A stretch of 13,781 nt of DNA from Acidobacteriota bacterium (lineage in GTDB: Bacteria; Actinomycetota; Acidimicrobiia; Acidimicrobiales; SHLQ01), in assembly GCA_022562835.1 (NCBI GenBank), contig JADFOM010000039.1, positions 1 through 13,781 of the forward strand. Reading direction: 5' to 3'. Shown one piece after another: positions 6,192-13,781 of this stretch. Made by a program: the position numbers and the translations under genes. Positions within the stretch are counted from its first letter, which is position 1, and each line of letters starts with the position of its first letter. The notes beneath the pieces were generated by a model that was not told the DNA's origin, did no database searches, and was given only the letters and a program-made list of their open reading frames with translations.

Positions 6192-9100
6192 ATGACCATG
6201 AGCTCCGCCGACTCAGCGACATCGCTGGCCAGCACATATGACCCGGCGATATCGGAACCCGAAATTCGCCGACGCTGGGACGAAGCCCACGCATTTGCCG
6301 CGACCGCCCCCACAAACGGCACCAACACCTATTCGATCGTCATCCCCCCACCCAACGTCACCGCGGCGTTGCACCTCGGCCACGCTCTCAACAACGCCCT
6401 CCAAGATGTCCTCGTGCGCTACCACCGCATGCGCGGTGACGCGACACTGTGGATGCCCGGGACCGACCATGCGGGGATCGCGACACAGACCGTCGTCGAG
6501 AAACGCCTGCTCGCCGACGGCGTCAAACGTTTGGACATGGGCCGCGAAGCGTTCGTTGAGAAGACCCAAGAGTGGAAGGACGAGTACGAGGAGGTCATCC
6601 TCGATCAGATGAAGGAGATGGGTGCGTCCTGTGACTGGGACCGAACCCGCTTCACCATGGATGAAATGTGCGCCACCGCCGTGCGGCATGCCTTCTACAC
6701 ACTATTCAGCGATGGCCTCATCTATCGCGGCAAACGACTCGTCAACTGGGATCCGGTAACCCGCACCGCGCTCGCCGACGACGAGGTCGAGTCAGAAGAG
6801 GTCGACGGGCACATGTGGTACCTCCGCTACCCGCTCAGCGATGGGTCCGGTCACCTCACCGTCGCGACAACACGACCAGAAACAATGCTCGGCGACACCG
6901 CCGTCGCCGTCAACCCCAGCGATCCACGAGCCGAGGGCCTTCGCGGCAAGTCGGTTCGGCTTCCCATCGTCGACCGGGTGATCCCCATCGTCGAGGACGA
7001 CTACGTCGTCATGACCGACCCCGAAGGCGACACCAAGGCGCAATACGCAACAGGTTTCTTGAAGGTCACTCCGGCACATGACCCCAACGACTGGGAAATC
7101 GGGCTACGCCACGATCTCGACATCATCAACGTCATGGCACCCGACGGTTCAATCTCGGCCGATCATGGCTTCGACGAGGTATCCGAACAGGCGCGCATCT
7201 TTGTCGGTCTCGATCGCGACGAGGCCCGAACCCAGATCGTGTCTTGGTTCGAAGACAACGACCTACTCGAAGAGGTACGGCCCTACAGCCATTCGGTCGG
7301 TCACTCCTATCGCAGCCATGTTCCGATCGAGCCCTACCTGTCAGACCAGTGGTACGTCGCCGTCACAGATGATCGCCTCCGCGGCAGCGCACTGCGCTCC
7401 CAGGACCCCAAACAGGTGCCGCCAATGCCCAAAGACGTCGCGCCACGTAGCGGCATTGAAGGCGACGGCGGGCTGCGCTTCAATCCCTCGCGTTATGCGC
7501 GCACATTTCAGAGCTGGCATGAAGGTATCCGCGATTGGTGCATCTCCCGTCAGCTCTGGTGGGGCCATCAAATCCCGGTCTGGACCCGCACGCTGTCGAG
7601 TGCCGACGCCGACACCCATGTTGCGGACGCTCTCGTGGGCATCGACGGCGACAACGGGCTACTCGTCGAGAGCGAATGGACTCGCTGCGGCGCCGCACAT
7701 CTAGCCCGCACTATTGGAGATGAAATCTCAGAGAGCGTATGTGTGCCGCCACAGGCCACGCTGAACCGCATCGACGGTGCGAGCGACGAGATCGACCTGG
7801 TCGCGCGACTAGAGACCGCAGGCTTCACCCGTGACCCCGACGTGTTGGACACCTGGTTCTCATCTGGCCTATGGCCGATGTCGACCATGGGATGGCCATT
7901 CCCCGAAGACTTCCCAGAGACCGCAGGGTTACTCGACTCGTTCAACCCCACCTCAGTGCTCTTGACCGCCCGAGAGATCATCACGCTGTGGGTCAGCAGG
8001 ATGGTGATGTTCAACCGCTACTTCCTCGACGGACGCCTACCGTTCGATGACACCTTCATTCACGCCATGATCCAGGACGGTCATGGCCAGAAGATGTCCA
8101 AAAGCCTCGGCAACGGTGTCGACCCGCGCGACATCATCCACAGTCACGGTGCAGATGCGATGCGATTCGCGCTGGTCTCGATGACCACGGACACACAGGA
8201 CGTCCGCATGCCCGTTGACGTGGTGTGCCCCCATACCGGCGAATCATTCGAACCCGAGTTCATCACCACCAACTCTGGACACCGCGTCGCGGCACCGATC
8301 CAGACCTCGCCGAGCGATCCGTCCAAGAAGATGGTGAGCGCATACGGCCTTGCAGTCGGCGCTGCTGAGCCGACCGCGGAAATACCGCTGGCACGCAACA
8401 CCTCTGCGAAGTTCGACCTGGGGCGCAACTTCGCCAACAAGGTCTGGAACACGGTCCGGTTCGGACTGGGCCGCCTCGGCAAGGCTGGCGACACCGCTGC
8501 GACAACCGTCGATCCGGCCGATTGTCGGTTCATCGACCGCTGGATTCTGTCGCGACTCGCGATCACGGTCAAGGAGCTTGAAGACGCCCTGGATCGATAC
8601 CAATTCAACACCTACATGGACACGCTCTACGACTTCGTTTGGCACGACGTCTCGGACCGTTACCTCGAGGCGGTGAAGCCAACGATCGACGACGACGCCA
8701 ATCAGCAGGTCGTCCTTGGGGTCGTACTCGACGCGACGCTCCGCCTCATCCACCCGGTCTGTCCCTTCGTCACCGAGGCCCTGTGGCCACATCTGCGCGC
8801 AACCGTGTACGGCCAGGTGCGCGGAATCGCTCTCGAGGCGACCGATCTGGCAGCCACGAGCGCTTGGCCATGTGTCGAAATCGGCACAGGTCCAGACGAT
8901 GTGCTCGACACGTTCGAACGAGCCGACACCCTTACTGGTCTCGTCCGGTCCGTGCGCTCCGAGCGCGACGTCAAGCCACGTCAGCAGGTGACGTTGCACG
9001 TCGACGAGGCTGTGGCGTCGCTGATCGAGTCCGCCCAGGGCTTCGTCGAAACCCTTGCCGGTATCGGCGAAGTTGTCACGGGCAACTCGACAGCACCGGC

Positions 9101-9362
9101 CGGTGCGAGCGTGCTGGCGTTCGAGGGTTCGCAGGTGCTCATGTCAGGTCTGGTGGATGCGGCCGATCTGGATACTGAACGTGAGCGTCTCGGAAAGCTT
9201 ATTTCCGGTCTGACCGGCCAGGTCGAGGGCTTCAACAACAAGCTCTCGAATCGTGGATACCTCGACAACGCCCCACCGGAGTTAGTCGAAGAGACCCGCG
9301 GACTTCTTGCTGCTGCCGAAGCCGATCTTGCCGCGGCGAGCGCCGCTCTCGACAACCTGTAA
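6192..9362 (+). CDS. valS: Valyl-tRNA synthetase
   Basis: 1,056 residues; charges tRNA-Val with valine in the cytoplasm. Class Ia motifs: HLGH (61-64, in NVTAALHLGHALNN) and KMSKS (634-638, in GHGQKMSKSLGN). Also visible are TDHAGIATQ near 91-99, the inserted CP1 editing domain (TVATTRPETMLGDTAVAV), DVLDTWFSSGLWPMSTMGWP before the KMSKS loop, a tRNA-binding helical domain, and a C-terminal coiled-coil arm (ERLGKLISGL to the end) typical of ValRS. It is longer than the common 880-950. Most of the excess is a ~60-residue stretch (about 679-740, beginning CPHTGESF) after QDVRMPV and before FDLGRNFANKVWN, perhaps a zinc-ribbon remnant. The start could be the ATG at 6192 or 6198; neither has a good Shine-Dalgarno. 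It ends 23 bases before the convergent mscS stop. Confidence 0.96.
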   Translation: MTMSSADSATSLASTYDPAISEPEIRRRWDEAHAFAATAPTNGTNTYSIVIPPPNVTAALHLGHALNNALQDVLVRYHRMRGDATLWMPGTDHAGIATQTVVEKRLLADGVKRLDMGREAFVEKTQEWKDEYEEVILDQMKEMGASCDWDRTRFTMDEMCATAVRHAFYTLFSDGLIYRGKRLVNWDPVTRTALADDEVESEEVDGHMWYLRYPLSDGSGHLTVATTRPETMLGDTAVAVNPSDPRAEGLRGKSVRLPIVDRVIPIVEDDYVVMTDPEGDTKAQYATGFLKVTPAHDPNDWEIGLRHDLDIINVMAPDGSISADHGFDEVSEQARIFVGLDRDEARTQIVSWFEDNDLLEEVRPYSHSVGHSYRSHVPIEPYLSDQWYVAVTDDRLRGSALRSQDPKQVPPMPKDVAPRSGIEGDGGLRFNPSRYARTFQSWHEGIRDWCISRQLWWGHQIPVWTRTLSSADADTHVADALVGIDGDNGLLVESEWTRCGAAHLARTIGDEISESVCVPPQATLNRIDGASDEIDLVARLETAGFTRDPDVLDTWFSSGLWPMSTMGWPFPEDFPETAGLLDSFNPTSVLLTAREIITLWVSRMVMFNRYFLDGRLPFDDTFIHAMIQDGHGQKMSKSLGNGVDPRDIIHSHGADAMRFALVSMTTDTQDVRMPVDVVCPHTGESFEPEFITTNSGHRVAAPIQTSPSDPSKKMVSAYGLAVGAAEPTAEIPLARNTSAKFDLGRNFANKVWNTVRFGLGRLGKAGDTAATTVDPADCRFIDRWILSRLAITVKELEDALDRYQFNTYMDTLYDFVWHDVSDRYLEAVKPTIDDDANQQVVLGVVLDATLRLIHPVCPFVTEALWPHLRATVYGQVRGIALEATDLAATSAWPCVEIGTGPDDVLDTFERADTLTGLVRSVRSERDVKPRQQVTLHVDEAVASLIESAQGFVETLAGIGEVVTGNSTAPAGASVLAFEGSQVLMSGLVDAADLDTERERLGKLISGLTGQVEGFNNKLSNRGYLDNAPPELVEETRGLLAAAEADLAAASAALDNL

Positions 9363-9385
9363 GAGAACGTTTCCCGCACGCTCTC

Positions 9386-10510
9386 TCAGGAACGCTCACC
9401 CGAATCCTCATCGGGACCCTGAGCCTCGTCGTCATGGGCGTGAGGGATCGGCGCGACACGCACGGTTGCAGGGTCGACTGGTTGCGGCATCGGAACATCA
9501 CCCTGCTGACGCAGCCAGACCGTGCGCTGAGCGAATGGCATCTCGATGCCAGCCTCGTCGAGGGCCTCTTTGATCCGCAGCCGCAGCTCACGCTCGACAG
9601 TCCATTGTGAGGAGGGCCTCGTCTTGACGATGAGCCGGATCTGCACAGCATCACCCCCAAGGTTCTGCACTCCCAGGACCTCGGGCGGCTCCATGACGAC
9701 GCCATCGCCCCATTCAGGGTCTTCCCACAGCTCGGTGCCGACCCGCTGGATCACGCCTTGGGCAAGTCTGATGTCAGTCTCGTAGGCAACGCCGACGTCG
9801 ATCAACGCCCGCGACCAGAGTTGAGAAAAGTTGCCAACTCGGCGGATCTCACCGTTGGAGATGTGCCACACCGTGCCCTGTGCGTCCCGTATCGAGGTCG
9901 TGCGCAGCGACATTCGTTCGACAGTGCCCGTCGCATCGCCTACGTCGATGACGTCGCCGACGCCGTAGTGGTCCTCGATCAGCATGAACATGCCGCTGAG
10001 AAAGTCTTGCACGACCGACTGGGCGCCGAAACCAAGGGCGATGCCAGCTATGCCTGCGCCGGCGATCAACGGCGCCACGTTGACGTCAAGCTCAGACAGG
10101 ACGACGAAGAGTGCGATCGTCCAGATCAACGCCGAGGAGAAACTCCGCAACACAAGACCCACGGTCTCTGCACGCGCCTTGCCCCGCTCTCTGGCCGCAT
10201 CGTCTGCCGCCGCGAGGACTCCCGGACTTAGTCGTCGCACACGTTCCATCTGACGCTCGGTGCTGTCGCTACGGATCCGATCGACGACCTTGCCAATCAT
10301 GTGGTGCACGATTCGTTTGACGATCCACGCCACGAGAACCACAAGGCCGATGCGCAGCGGACGATCGATCACCCAGTCGACAATCCCGGCGAGAGCCTCG
10401 TTGTCGGTCTGATCGAATACCCATTCACACGCCCAGCGTGGCGAATCGCCACATGCGTCGACGAGTTCGTCACTCGGTGCGGAATCGTTCTGAAACGCCA
10501 AGATCAACAC
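9386..10510 (-). CDS. mscS: Small-conductance mechanosensitive channel (MscS family)
   Basis: 374 residues; inner-membrane channel that opens under membrane tension to release solutes on osmotic downshock. Membrane segments lie at about 52-68, 117-139 and 144-175. The third is the pore helix, rich in Gly and Ala (AGAGIAGIALGFGAQSVVQDF), with the usual kink before LSGMFMLIEDHYGVGDVI. The cytoplasmic beta domain follows (GTVERMSLRTTSIRDAQGTVWHISNGEI), then the alpha/beta vestibule domain. The acidic, proline-rich tail (from about 345) varies between homologues. The start is a GTG at 10510, or the adjacent TTG at 10507; no ribosome site is obvious. It is divergent from the dioxygenase gene and convergent with valS. 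Confidence 0.92.
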   Translation of the reverse strand: MLILAFQNDSAPSDELVDACGDSPRWACEWVFDQTDNEALAGIVDWVIDRPLRIGLVVLVAWIVKRIVHHMIGKVVDRIRSDSTERQMERVRRLSPGVLAAADDAARERGKARAETVGLVLRSFSSALIWTIALFVVLSELDVNVAPLIAGAGIAGIALGFGAQSVVQDFLSGMFMLIEDHYGVGDVIDVGDATGTVERMSLRTTSIRDAQGTVWHISNGEIRRVGNFSQLWSRALIDVGVAYETDIRLAQGVIQRVGTELWEDPEWGDGVVMEPPEVLGVQNLGGDAVQIRLIVKTRPSSQWTVERELRLRIKEALDEAGIEMPFAQRTVWLRQQGDVPMPQPVDPATVRVAPIPHAHDDEAQGPDEDSGERS

Positions 10511-10718
10511 GTCACGACGTTAGCGCCCAGCGTGCCCGGTCATAGCGAGGTTGGGGCCGATGACCTATTTCGCCACCAGTGCGCAGAGGCCATCATCGGT
10601 ATCAGCACAAATATGGCAGGGCGAACGACCAGACCGACCAATACCAGGTCCACATCGAGTTGCAATGAACGCGTCGGGCATGACAGCACAGCGATCTGCT
10701 GCCAACCAGACTCAAAGG

Positions 10719-10734
10719 TCTCCCTTCGGGGAGA
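10719..10734 (+). other. Perfect stem-loop with TTCG loop
   Basis: TCTCCC-TTCG-GGGAGA gives a 6-base-pair GC-rich stem closed by TTCG. If transcribed on the + strand, it makes the exceptionally stable C(UUCG)G tetraloop. No T-run follows, so it is not a standard terminator. It lies about 142 bases before the dioxygenase start and could belong to a leader or small RNA; its function is unknown. Confidence 0.45.
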
Positions 10735-10817
10735 GAACAACCCCACCTGCCCGGATCGGCCGTTTCCTCGGAGACGGTCGATCCACAGTTTTGGCGGAAC
10801 GCCCAACTCGCACTGCG

Positions 10818-10848
10818 TTGTGACCCAATGGGGGCATACCGGTACGAT
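10818..10848 (+). promoter_or_regulatory. Weak promoter candidate for the dioxygenase gene
   Basis: TTGTGA (10818-10823) and TACGAT (10843-10848) resemble -35 and -10 elements, but the 19-base spacing is longer than ideal. Transcription would start near 10855, giving a leader of about 20 bases. Low confidence. Confidence 0.25.
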
Positions 10849-10875
10849 CGTCGACGTGGCAACGCACTCCGACAC

Positions 10876-11838
10876 ATGACCACCATCGAAAGCCCACTGG
10901 CTCTGGCCGAAATCGACCGGCTCACCGACGCCATGAGAGGCGCGCCCGACGAAGCTCTCGAACGTCGGCTCATCGAGTCGCGCTACGCAGCGTTCTTCGA
11001 ACTCGACCTCGACCTCAAGACCGGCCCGCCTGAGATCAGCGGTGACCCGCTGCCATTAGACCAGGGCCTACCCAGCGCGACCCTCGAAGGCCTCGACGGC
11101 CAAACCGTCCGAAAGGGCATCCTCGCCGGCGGCTGTGTGCTGATCCGCAACGCGATTGCTCGCGACCTCGTCGCCGAACTTTCAAACGGCATCGATCGGG
11201 CACTCGCCGACATGGCGAGCGAGTCCCAAGGGGCCTACTACTCCCCGTTCAGTCCCGAACAGAAGATGGTGCTTGGGATCCAACGCAAGTGGGCGAGCGC
11301 CTGTTCCTCGATGCTGGCGTCGGACTCCCCGCGCGTGCTGGGACAGACAATCGCCGCCTACCGCGCCAGCGGCCTCCACCGAGTTATCAGCGAATACCTC
11401 GGTGAGCGCCCAGCATGTTCGATGAAGAAGACAGTGCTGCGTCGAGTCGACGTGGACAGCGCTACCGATTGGCACCAGGACGGCGCTTTCATGGGGGTCG
11501 GCCTCAACAGCCTCAATGTCTGGCTCAACCTGACCGATTGCGGCAAGACCGCGCCCGGGCTCGACCTCGTGCCGCGCCGTCTCGACTCGCTCGTCGAAAC
11601 AGGCACACCCGGCGCGAATTTCGAATGGTCAGCCGCACCCGACAAAGTGGCCGAAGCGGCCGGTGACATCGACACCGTCCGACCCGATTTCAAAGCAGGC
11701 GACATCGTGTTGTTCGACGAACTGTGTCTTCATCGCACCGCGGTCGCTCCCGAGATGCGCGAGTCACGACGTGCGATCGAGATGTGGTGTTTCCCTCCCT
11801 CTCGCTACCCCTCCACGCAGATCCCACTGGTCCTCTAG
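10876..11838 (+). CDS. Phytanoyl-CoA dioxygenase (PhyH)-like Fe(II)/2-oxoglutarate oxygenase
   Basis: 320 residues from the ATG at 10876; an in-frame ATG 48 bases upstream overlaps the promoter candidate and encodes an Arg-rich stretch unlike the family. The double-stranded beta-helix fold is indicated by the iron ligands His200 and Asp202 in DWHQDGAF and the distal His286 in DELCLHRTAVAPEMRESRR. Arg298 or Arg299 is the likely 2-oxoglutarate carboxylate anchor. Upstream, GILAGGCVLIRNAIARDLV is the usual first strand of PhyH proteins (gain of a door-like helix after GxVxIxN). Members hydroxylate very different small molecules (phytanoyl-CoA, ectoine, secondary metabolites), so the substrate is unknown. 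There is no membrane segment or signal peptide. It sits between two housekeeping genes without obvious metabolic partners. Confidence 0.82.
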   Translation: MTTIESPLALAEIDRLTDAMRGAPDEALERRLIESRYAAFFELDLDLKTGPPEISGDPLPLDQGLPSATLEGLDGQTVRKGILAGGCVLIRNAIARDLVAELSNGIDRALADMASESQGAYYSPFSPEQKMVLGIQRKWASACSSMLASDSPRVLGQTIAAYRASGLHRVISEYLGERPACSMKKTVLRRVDVDSATDWHQDGAFMGVGLNSLNVWLNLTDCGKTAPGLDLVPRRLDSLVETGTPGANFEWSAAPDKVAEAAGDIDTVRPDFKAGDIVLFDELCLHRTAVAPEMRESRRAIEMWCFPPSRYPSTQIPLVL

Positions 11839-11892
11839 TGGCTTCAATCGATGGTTCGCGCCGGTGAACGGCGATTTCGTTCGATTCGTTCC

Positions 11893-11910
11893 ACACCGGA
11901 CACCCGGTGT
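11893..11910 (+). other. Perfect 7-bp hairpin between the dioxygenase gene and ileS
   Basis: ACACCGG-ACAC-CCGGTGT forms a 7-base-pair stem with a 4-base loop. It lies 55 bases past the dioxygenase stop and 80 bases before the ileS start. There is no T-run, so it may be a Rho-assisted or read-through stop for the first gene, or a leader element for ileS. I saw no T-box consensus around it. Confidence 0.4.
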
Positions 11911-11989
11911 TAGCCCTCGTGTCCTTGCGATCATGACGTCCACGAACTCCCCGCCGACCGGACGTTTGCAGCACTAGCCTTTCTTCCTT

Positions 11990-13429
11990 ATGAGCAGCGC
12001 AGAGCCGTATCGATCCGTCGAGGAGAAACCGGACTTCCCCGCGATCGAACGCAGCGTGCTCGACCGTTGGAAGGCCGACGACACGTTCGCTCGTTCGGTC
12101 GACGCTGGCGACCCCGACGACGAATTCGTCTTCTACGACGGCCCTCCGTTCGCGAACGGTCTCCCCCACCATGGCCACCTGCTCACCGGCTACGTCAAAG
12201 ACGTCGTACCCCGCTACCAAACGATGCGCGGCAAGAAGGTCGAACGTCGCTTCGGGTGGGACTGCCACGGCCTGCCAGCCGAGATGGAGGCTGAAAAGGA
12301 ACTCCCGGTCTCGAGCCGTGCCGACATCATCGAATACGGCATAGATCGGTTCAACGATCACTGCCGCAACTCCGTCCTTCGTTATGCCTCCGAGTGGGAG
12401 GACACCGTCACTCGTCAGGCACGCTGGGTCGATTTCGACAACGACTACAAGACGATGGACATCGACTACATGGAGTCGGTCATCTGGGCCTTCGCCGAGT
12501 TGTGGCGCAAGGGCCTGATCTACGAGGCCTACCGCGTCATGCCGTATTCCTGGGGTGCAGAAACGGTGCTGTCGAATCACGAGATCCGTCTAGACGACGC
12601 GACGCGCCCACGTCAGGATCCGGCCCTGACCGTCGCATTCGACCTCGAACCAACGGATGCAGATCCAGCCCCGCTTCAAATCCTGGCCTGGACAACTACT
12701 CCGTGGACCCTGCCGTCGAACCTCGCCCTGGCTGTGTCGCCCGAAATCGAGTACTCGATCGTCGCGGTTGACGGCAAACACCTTCTCGTGGCCACAGATG
12801 CACTCGAGCGTTACGCGGCGCAGCTCGGCGACGGCGATGTAGTCGGCACCTTGGAGGGTTCTAGTCTCGTTGGACGCCGCTACGCGCCTCTGTTTGACTA
12901 CTTCGCCGACATGGCCGGCGAAGGTTCCTACTTCAGCGTGCTCGCTGCCGATTTCGTCGAGACGAGCGAGGGCACCGGTGTGGTGCACCTGGCACCCGGC
13001 TTCGGTGAGGACGATCAGGTGGTCTGTGCAGCGAACGGCATTGAGCTGACCGACCGGTTCGTGCCCGTCGACGATCAGGGCCGCTTCACCACCACGGTTT
13101 CAGACTGGGCCGGCGAAAACGTCTTCGACGCTAACCCGCAGATCATTCGGCACCTCAAGGACCAGGACCGAGTCGTTCGCCACGACACCTACGAACACAA
13201 TTATCCGCATTGCTGGCGGACCGACACACCGATCATCTATCGGGCCATGAACTCGTGGTTCGTGCGGGTCACCGAGGTCCGTGACCGTCTCGGCGCGTCG
13301 CTGCCGAACCTGGCCCGCTCGGCCGTCATCAGCCGCGACGGGCGGGTTTTGGCGACACACCAGGGCGAATGGCGCGCCGAAGACGTCGCCAGCGTGATCA
13401 GCGTGCGATTCGAAGCAGACATCCCGTGA
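11990..13429 (+). CDS. ileS: Isoleucyl-tRNA synthetase, N-terminal part, with foreign 3' end
   Basis: Charges tRNA-Ile with isoleucine. About 434 residues are true IleRS (to about 13291) of a usual ~1,050. The HIGH motif is HHGH at 60-63 ([16 protein letters not shown]). [17 protein letters not shown] and [20 protein letters not shown] follow, as in the eukaryote-like type 2 form, which is associated with natural mupirocin insensitivity. Editing-domain marks [15 protein letters not shown] and [15 protein letters not shown] are present. Homology ends at [13 protein letters not shown]; the family then continues toward a W-S-I-S-R-x-R-F-W-G segment and KMSKS, both missing. Instead 45 unrelated residues lead to a TGA at 13427-13429. 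As written the enzyme would be dead; a living cell needs an intact ileS, so the break is almost certainly a join in the contig. There is no good Shine-Dalgarno before the ATG. Confidence 0.9.
   Translation: MSSAEPYRSVEEKPDFPAIERSVLDRWKADDTFARSVDAGDPDDEFVFYDGPPFANGLPHHGHLLTGYVKDVVPRYQTMRGKKVERRFGWDCHGLPAEMEAEKELPVSSRADIIEYGIDRFNDHCRNSVLRYASEWEDTVTRQARWVDFDNDYKTMDIDYMESVIWAFAELWRKGLIYEAYRVMPYSWGAETVLSNHEIRLDDATRPRQDPALTVAFDLEPTDADPAPLQILAWTTTPWTLPSNLALAVSPEIEYSIVAVDGKHLLVATDALERYAAQLGDGDVVGTLEGSSLVGRRYAPLFDYFADMAGEGSYFSVLAADFVETSEGTGVVHLAPGFGEDDQVVCAANGIELTDRFVPVDDQGRFTTTVSDWAGENVFDANPQIIRHLKDQDRVVRHDTYEHNYPHCWRTDTPIIYRAMNSWFVRVTEVRDRLGASLPNLARSAVISRDGRVLATHQGEWRAEDVASVISVRFEADIP
13292..13429 (+). 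pseudogene. Unidentified C-terminal coding fragment joined to ileS
   Basis: The frame after the IleRS break reads [45 protein letters not shown] (shown here only as features: a hydrophobic strand, an [10 protein letters not shown] turn, a [12 protein letters not shown] helix, and a short end). Third codon positions are almost all G or C, and the segment ends in a proper stop, so it looks like the genuine C-terminus of some gene from a GC-rich genome. The DRDG-x-turn then helix resembles the end of thioredoxin-fold (SCO-like) proteins, but the match is too short to claim. A minus-strand frame over the same bases is Ser/Arg-rich and probably a shadow. Confidence 0.4.
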
Positions 13430-13504
13430 ATTTCGTTCCAACGTCTGAGGTGGAAAACAGACAATCCCCTGGCGCCGAAACACGCTCCAATACCATCTAA
13501 TGCC

Positions 13505-13781
13505 CCAGGAATCACATTTCCCAACCATCTGTCGATTATTACCGGCACCTATCCTCAAAACCACGGGATAACCTATAACAAGATGTGGGACCCGATTTTC
13601 GAAGAATGGTACTATATCGGTGAGGGCGCCGAACCTGTGCAAGATGGAAAATGGTATGAAGCGGAACCTTTCTGGGTAACCGTGGAAAAGGCAGGTCTGG
13701 TTTCGGCCATATACCACTGGCCCGGTAGTGAAGCTGAGATAATGGGATACAGGCCCAGCCACTACAAAATTTATGACGGTT
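13505..13781 (+). CDS. Type I phosphodiesterase / nucleotide pyrophosphatase (ENPP-like), partial at both ends
   Basis: The frame is open to the window edge and contains the ENPP catalytic segment ITFPNHLSIITGTYPQNHG. The threonine codon at 13514-13516 is the family's nucleophile, and Asn at 13523-13525 is its partner. Further family marks are NKMWDP, EPFWVTVEKAGL, and HWPGSEAEIMGYRP, which holds the Trp-Pro-Gly-Ser turn before the next metal-site loop. These enzymes hydrolyse phosphodiester or pyrophosphate bonds of nucleotides and are usually exported, with two zinc ions. The start and signal peptide are missing. Upstream (13430-13505) the frame is open but not recognisable, so the join lies somewhere there. 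The A/T-richer codons (ATA, AAA, GAA, TAT) differ from the rest of the window and suit a Bacteroidota-like source; that is inference. Confidence 0.8.

Larger units (their letters stand above)
10511..10875. other. Divergent intergenic region, 365 bases
   Basis: This gap separates mscS (-) from the dioxygenase (+) and should hold both promoters. Open frames on both strands are Ser/Arg-rich or lack starts, and none looks real. One minus-strand frame (10540-10875) ends with a hydrophobic run near LVLVGLVVRPAIFVLIP, so a small membrane peptide cannot be fully excluded. The gap also holds a perfect hairpin (10719-10734) and a weak promoter candidate, listed separately. Confidence 0.6.

Noticed and set aside
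9363..9385. Short hairpin (GAGA/TCTC plus CGT/ACG with a mismatch) between convergent valS and mscS
   Set aside because: Only 4+3 base pairs around a mismatch and no T-run; too weak to call a terminator.
11839..11989. T-box riboswitch before ileS
   Set aside because: The gap is only 151 bases, and no T-box core or specifier-type long stem could be seen; only a 7-bp hairpin is present.
13100..13762. 220-codon minus-strand open frame at the right end
   Set aside because: It spans three different source fragments and is antisense to recognisable IleRS and ENPP sequence.

Overview
The window reads as a metagenomic or draft-assembly contig. Its long middle (about 1,110 to 13,290) is one coherent bacterial stretch, and both ends are joined to pieces of unrelated genes. 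The middle is GC-rich with strong G/C preference at third codon positions. It carries an actinomycetal style of gene content: acyl-CoA dehydrogenase, DUF1214-type protein, phytanoyl-CoA dioxygenase-like enzyme, Baeyer-Villiger-type monooxygenase, and a eukaryote-like (type 2) IleRS. An Acidimicrobiia-like Actinomycetota is my best guess, but this is inference from protein style, with no rRNA or other decisive marker. The first ~1.1 kb looks planctomycete-like (LRR repeats, then a piece of HslU). The last ~270 bases are A/T-richer and encode part of an ENPP-type phosphodiesterase.

Layout. 3-2075 (+) is a single open frame made of three unrelated pieces: leucine-rich repeats, an internal HslU fragment starting at the Walker A lysine, and the C-terminal half of a flavin monooxygenase. 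2180-3331 (+) is a DUF1214-like protein. A large imperfect inverted repeat with a T-run follows at 3388-3442 and separates it from a convergent acyl-CoA dehydrogenase at 3455-4678 (-). A palindromic operator candidate and a promoter lie in the divergent gap at 4679-4877. 4878-6152 (+) is a membrane GAF/degenerate-GGDEF protein, followed after 39 bases by valS (6192-9362, +). mscS (9386-10510, -) converges on valS. A 365-base divergent gap separates mscS from a PhyH-type Fe(II)/2OG dioxygenase (10876-11838, +). ileS starts at 11990 (+) but loses homology at about 13291, where a short foreign coding tail and then the ENPP fragment are attached.

How the genes fit together. The monooxygenase C-terminus, DUF1214-like protein and acyl-CoA dehydrogenase suggest a small ketone or fatty-acid catabolic neighbourhood. 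The centre and right are mostly housekeeping: two class Ia aminoacyl-tRNA synthetases in the same orientation, a mechanosensitive channel and an accessory dioxygenase. I found no tRNA, rRNA, CRISPR array, insertion sequence, phage gene or convincing new multi-gene system. The most notable observations are the microhomology junctions, especially the one at the HslU Walker A motif, the inactive-looking cyclase domain, the operator/promoter arrangement of the dehydrogenase, and the extra segment in ValRS.
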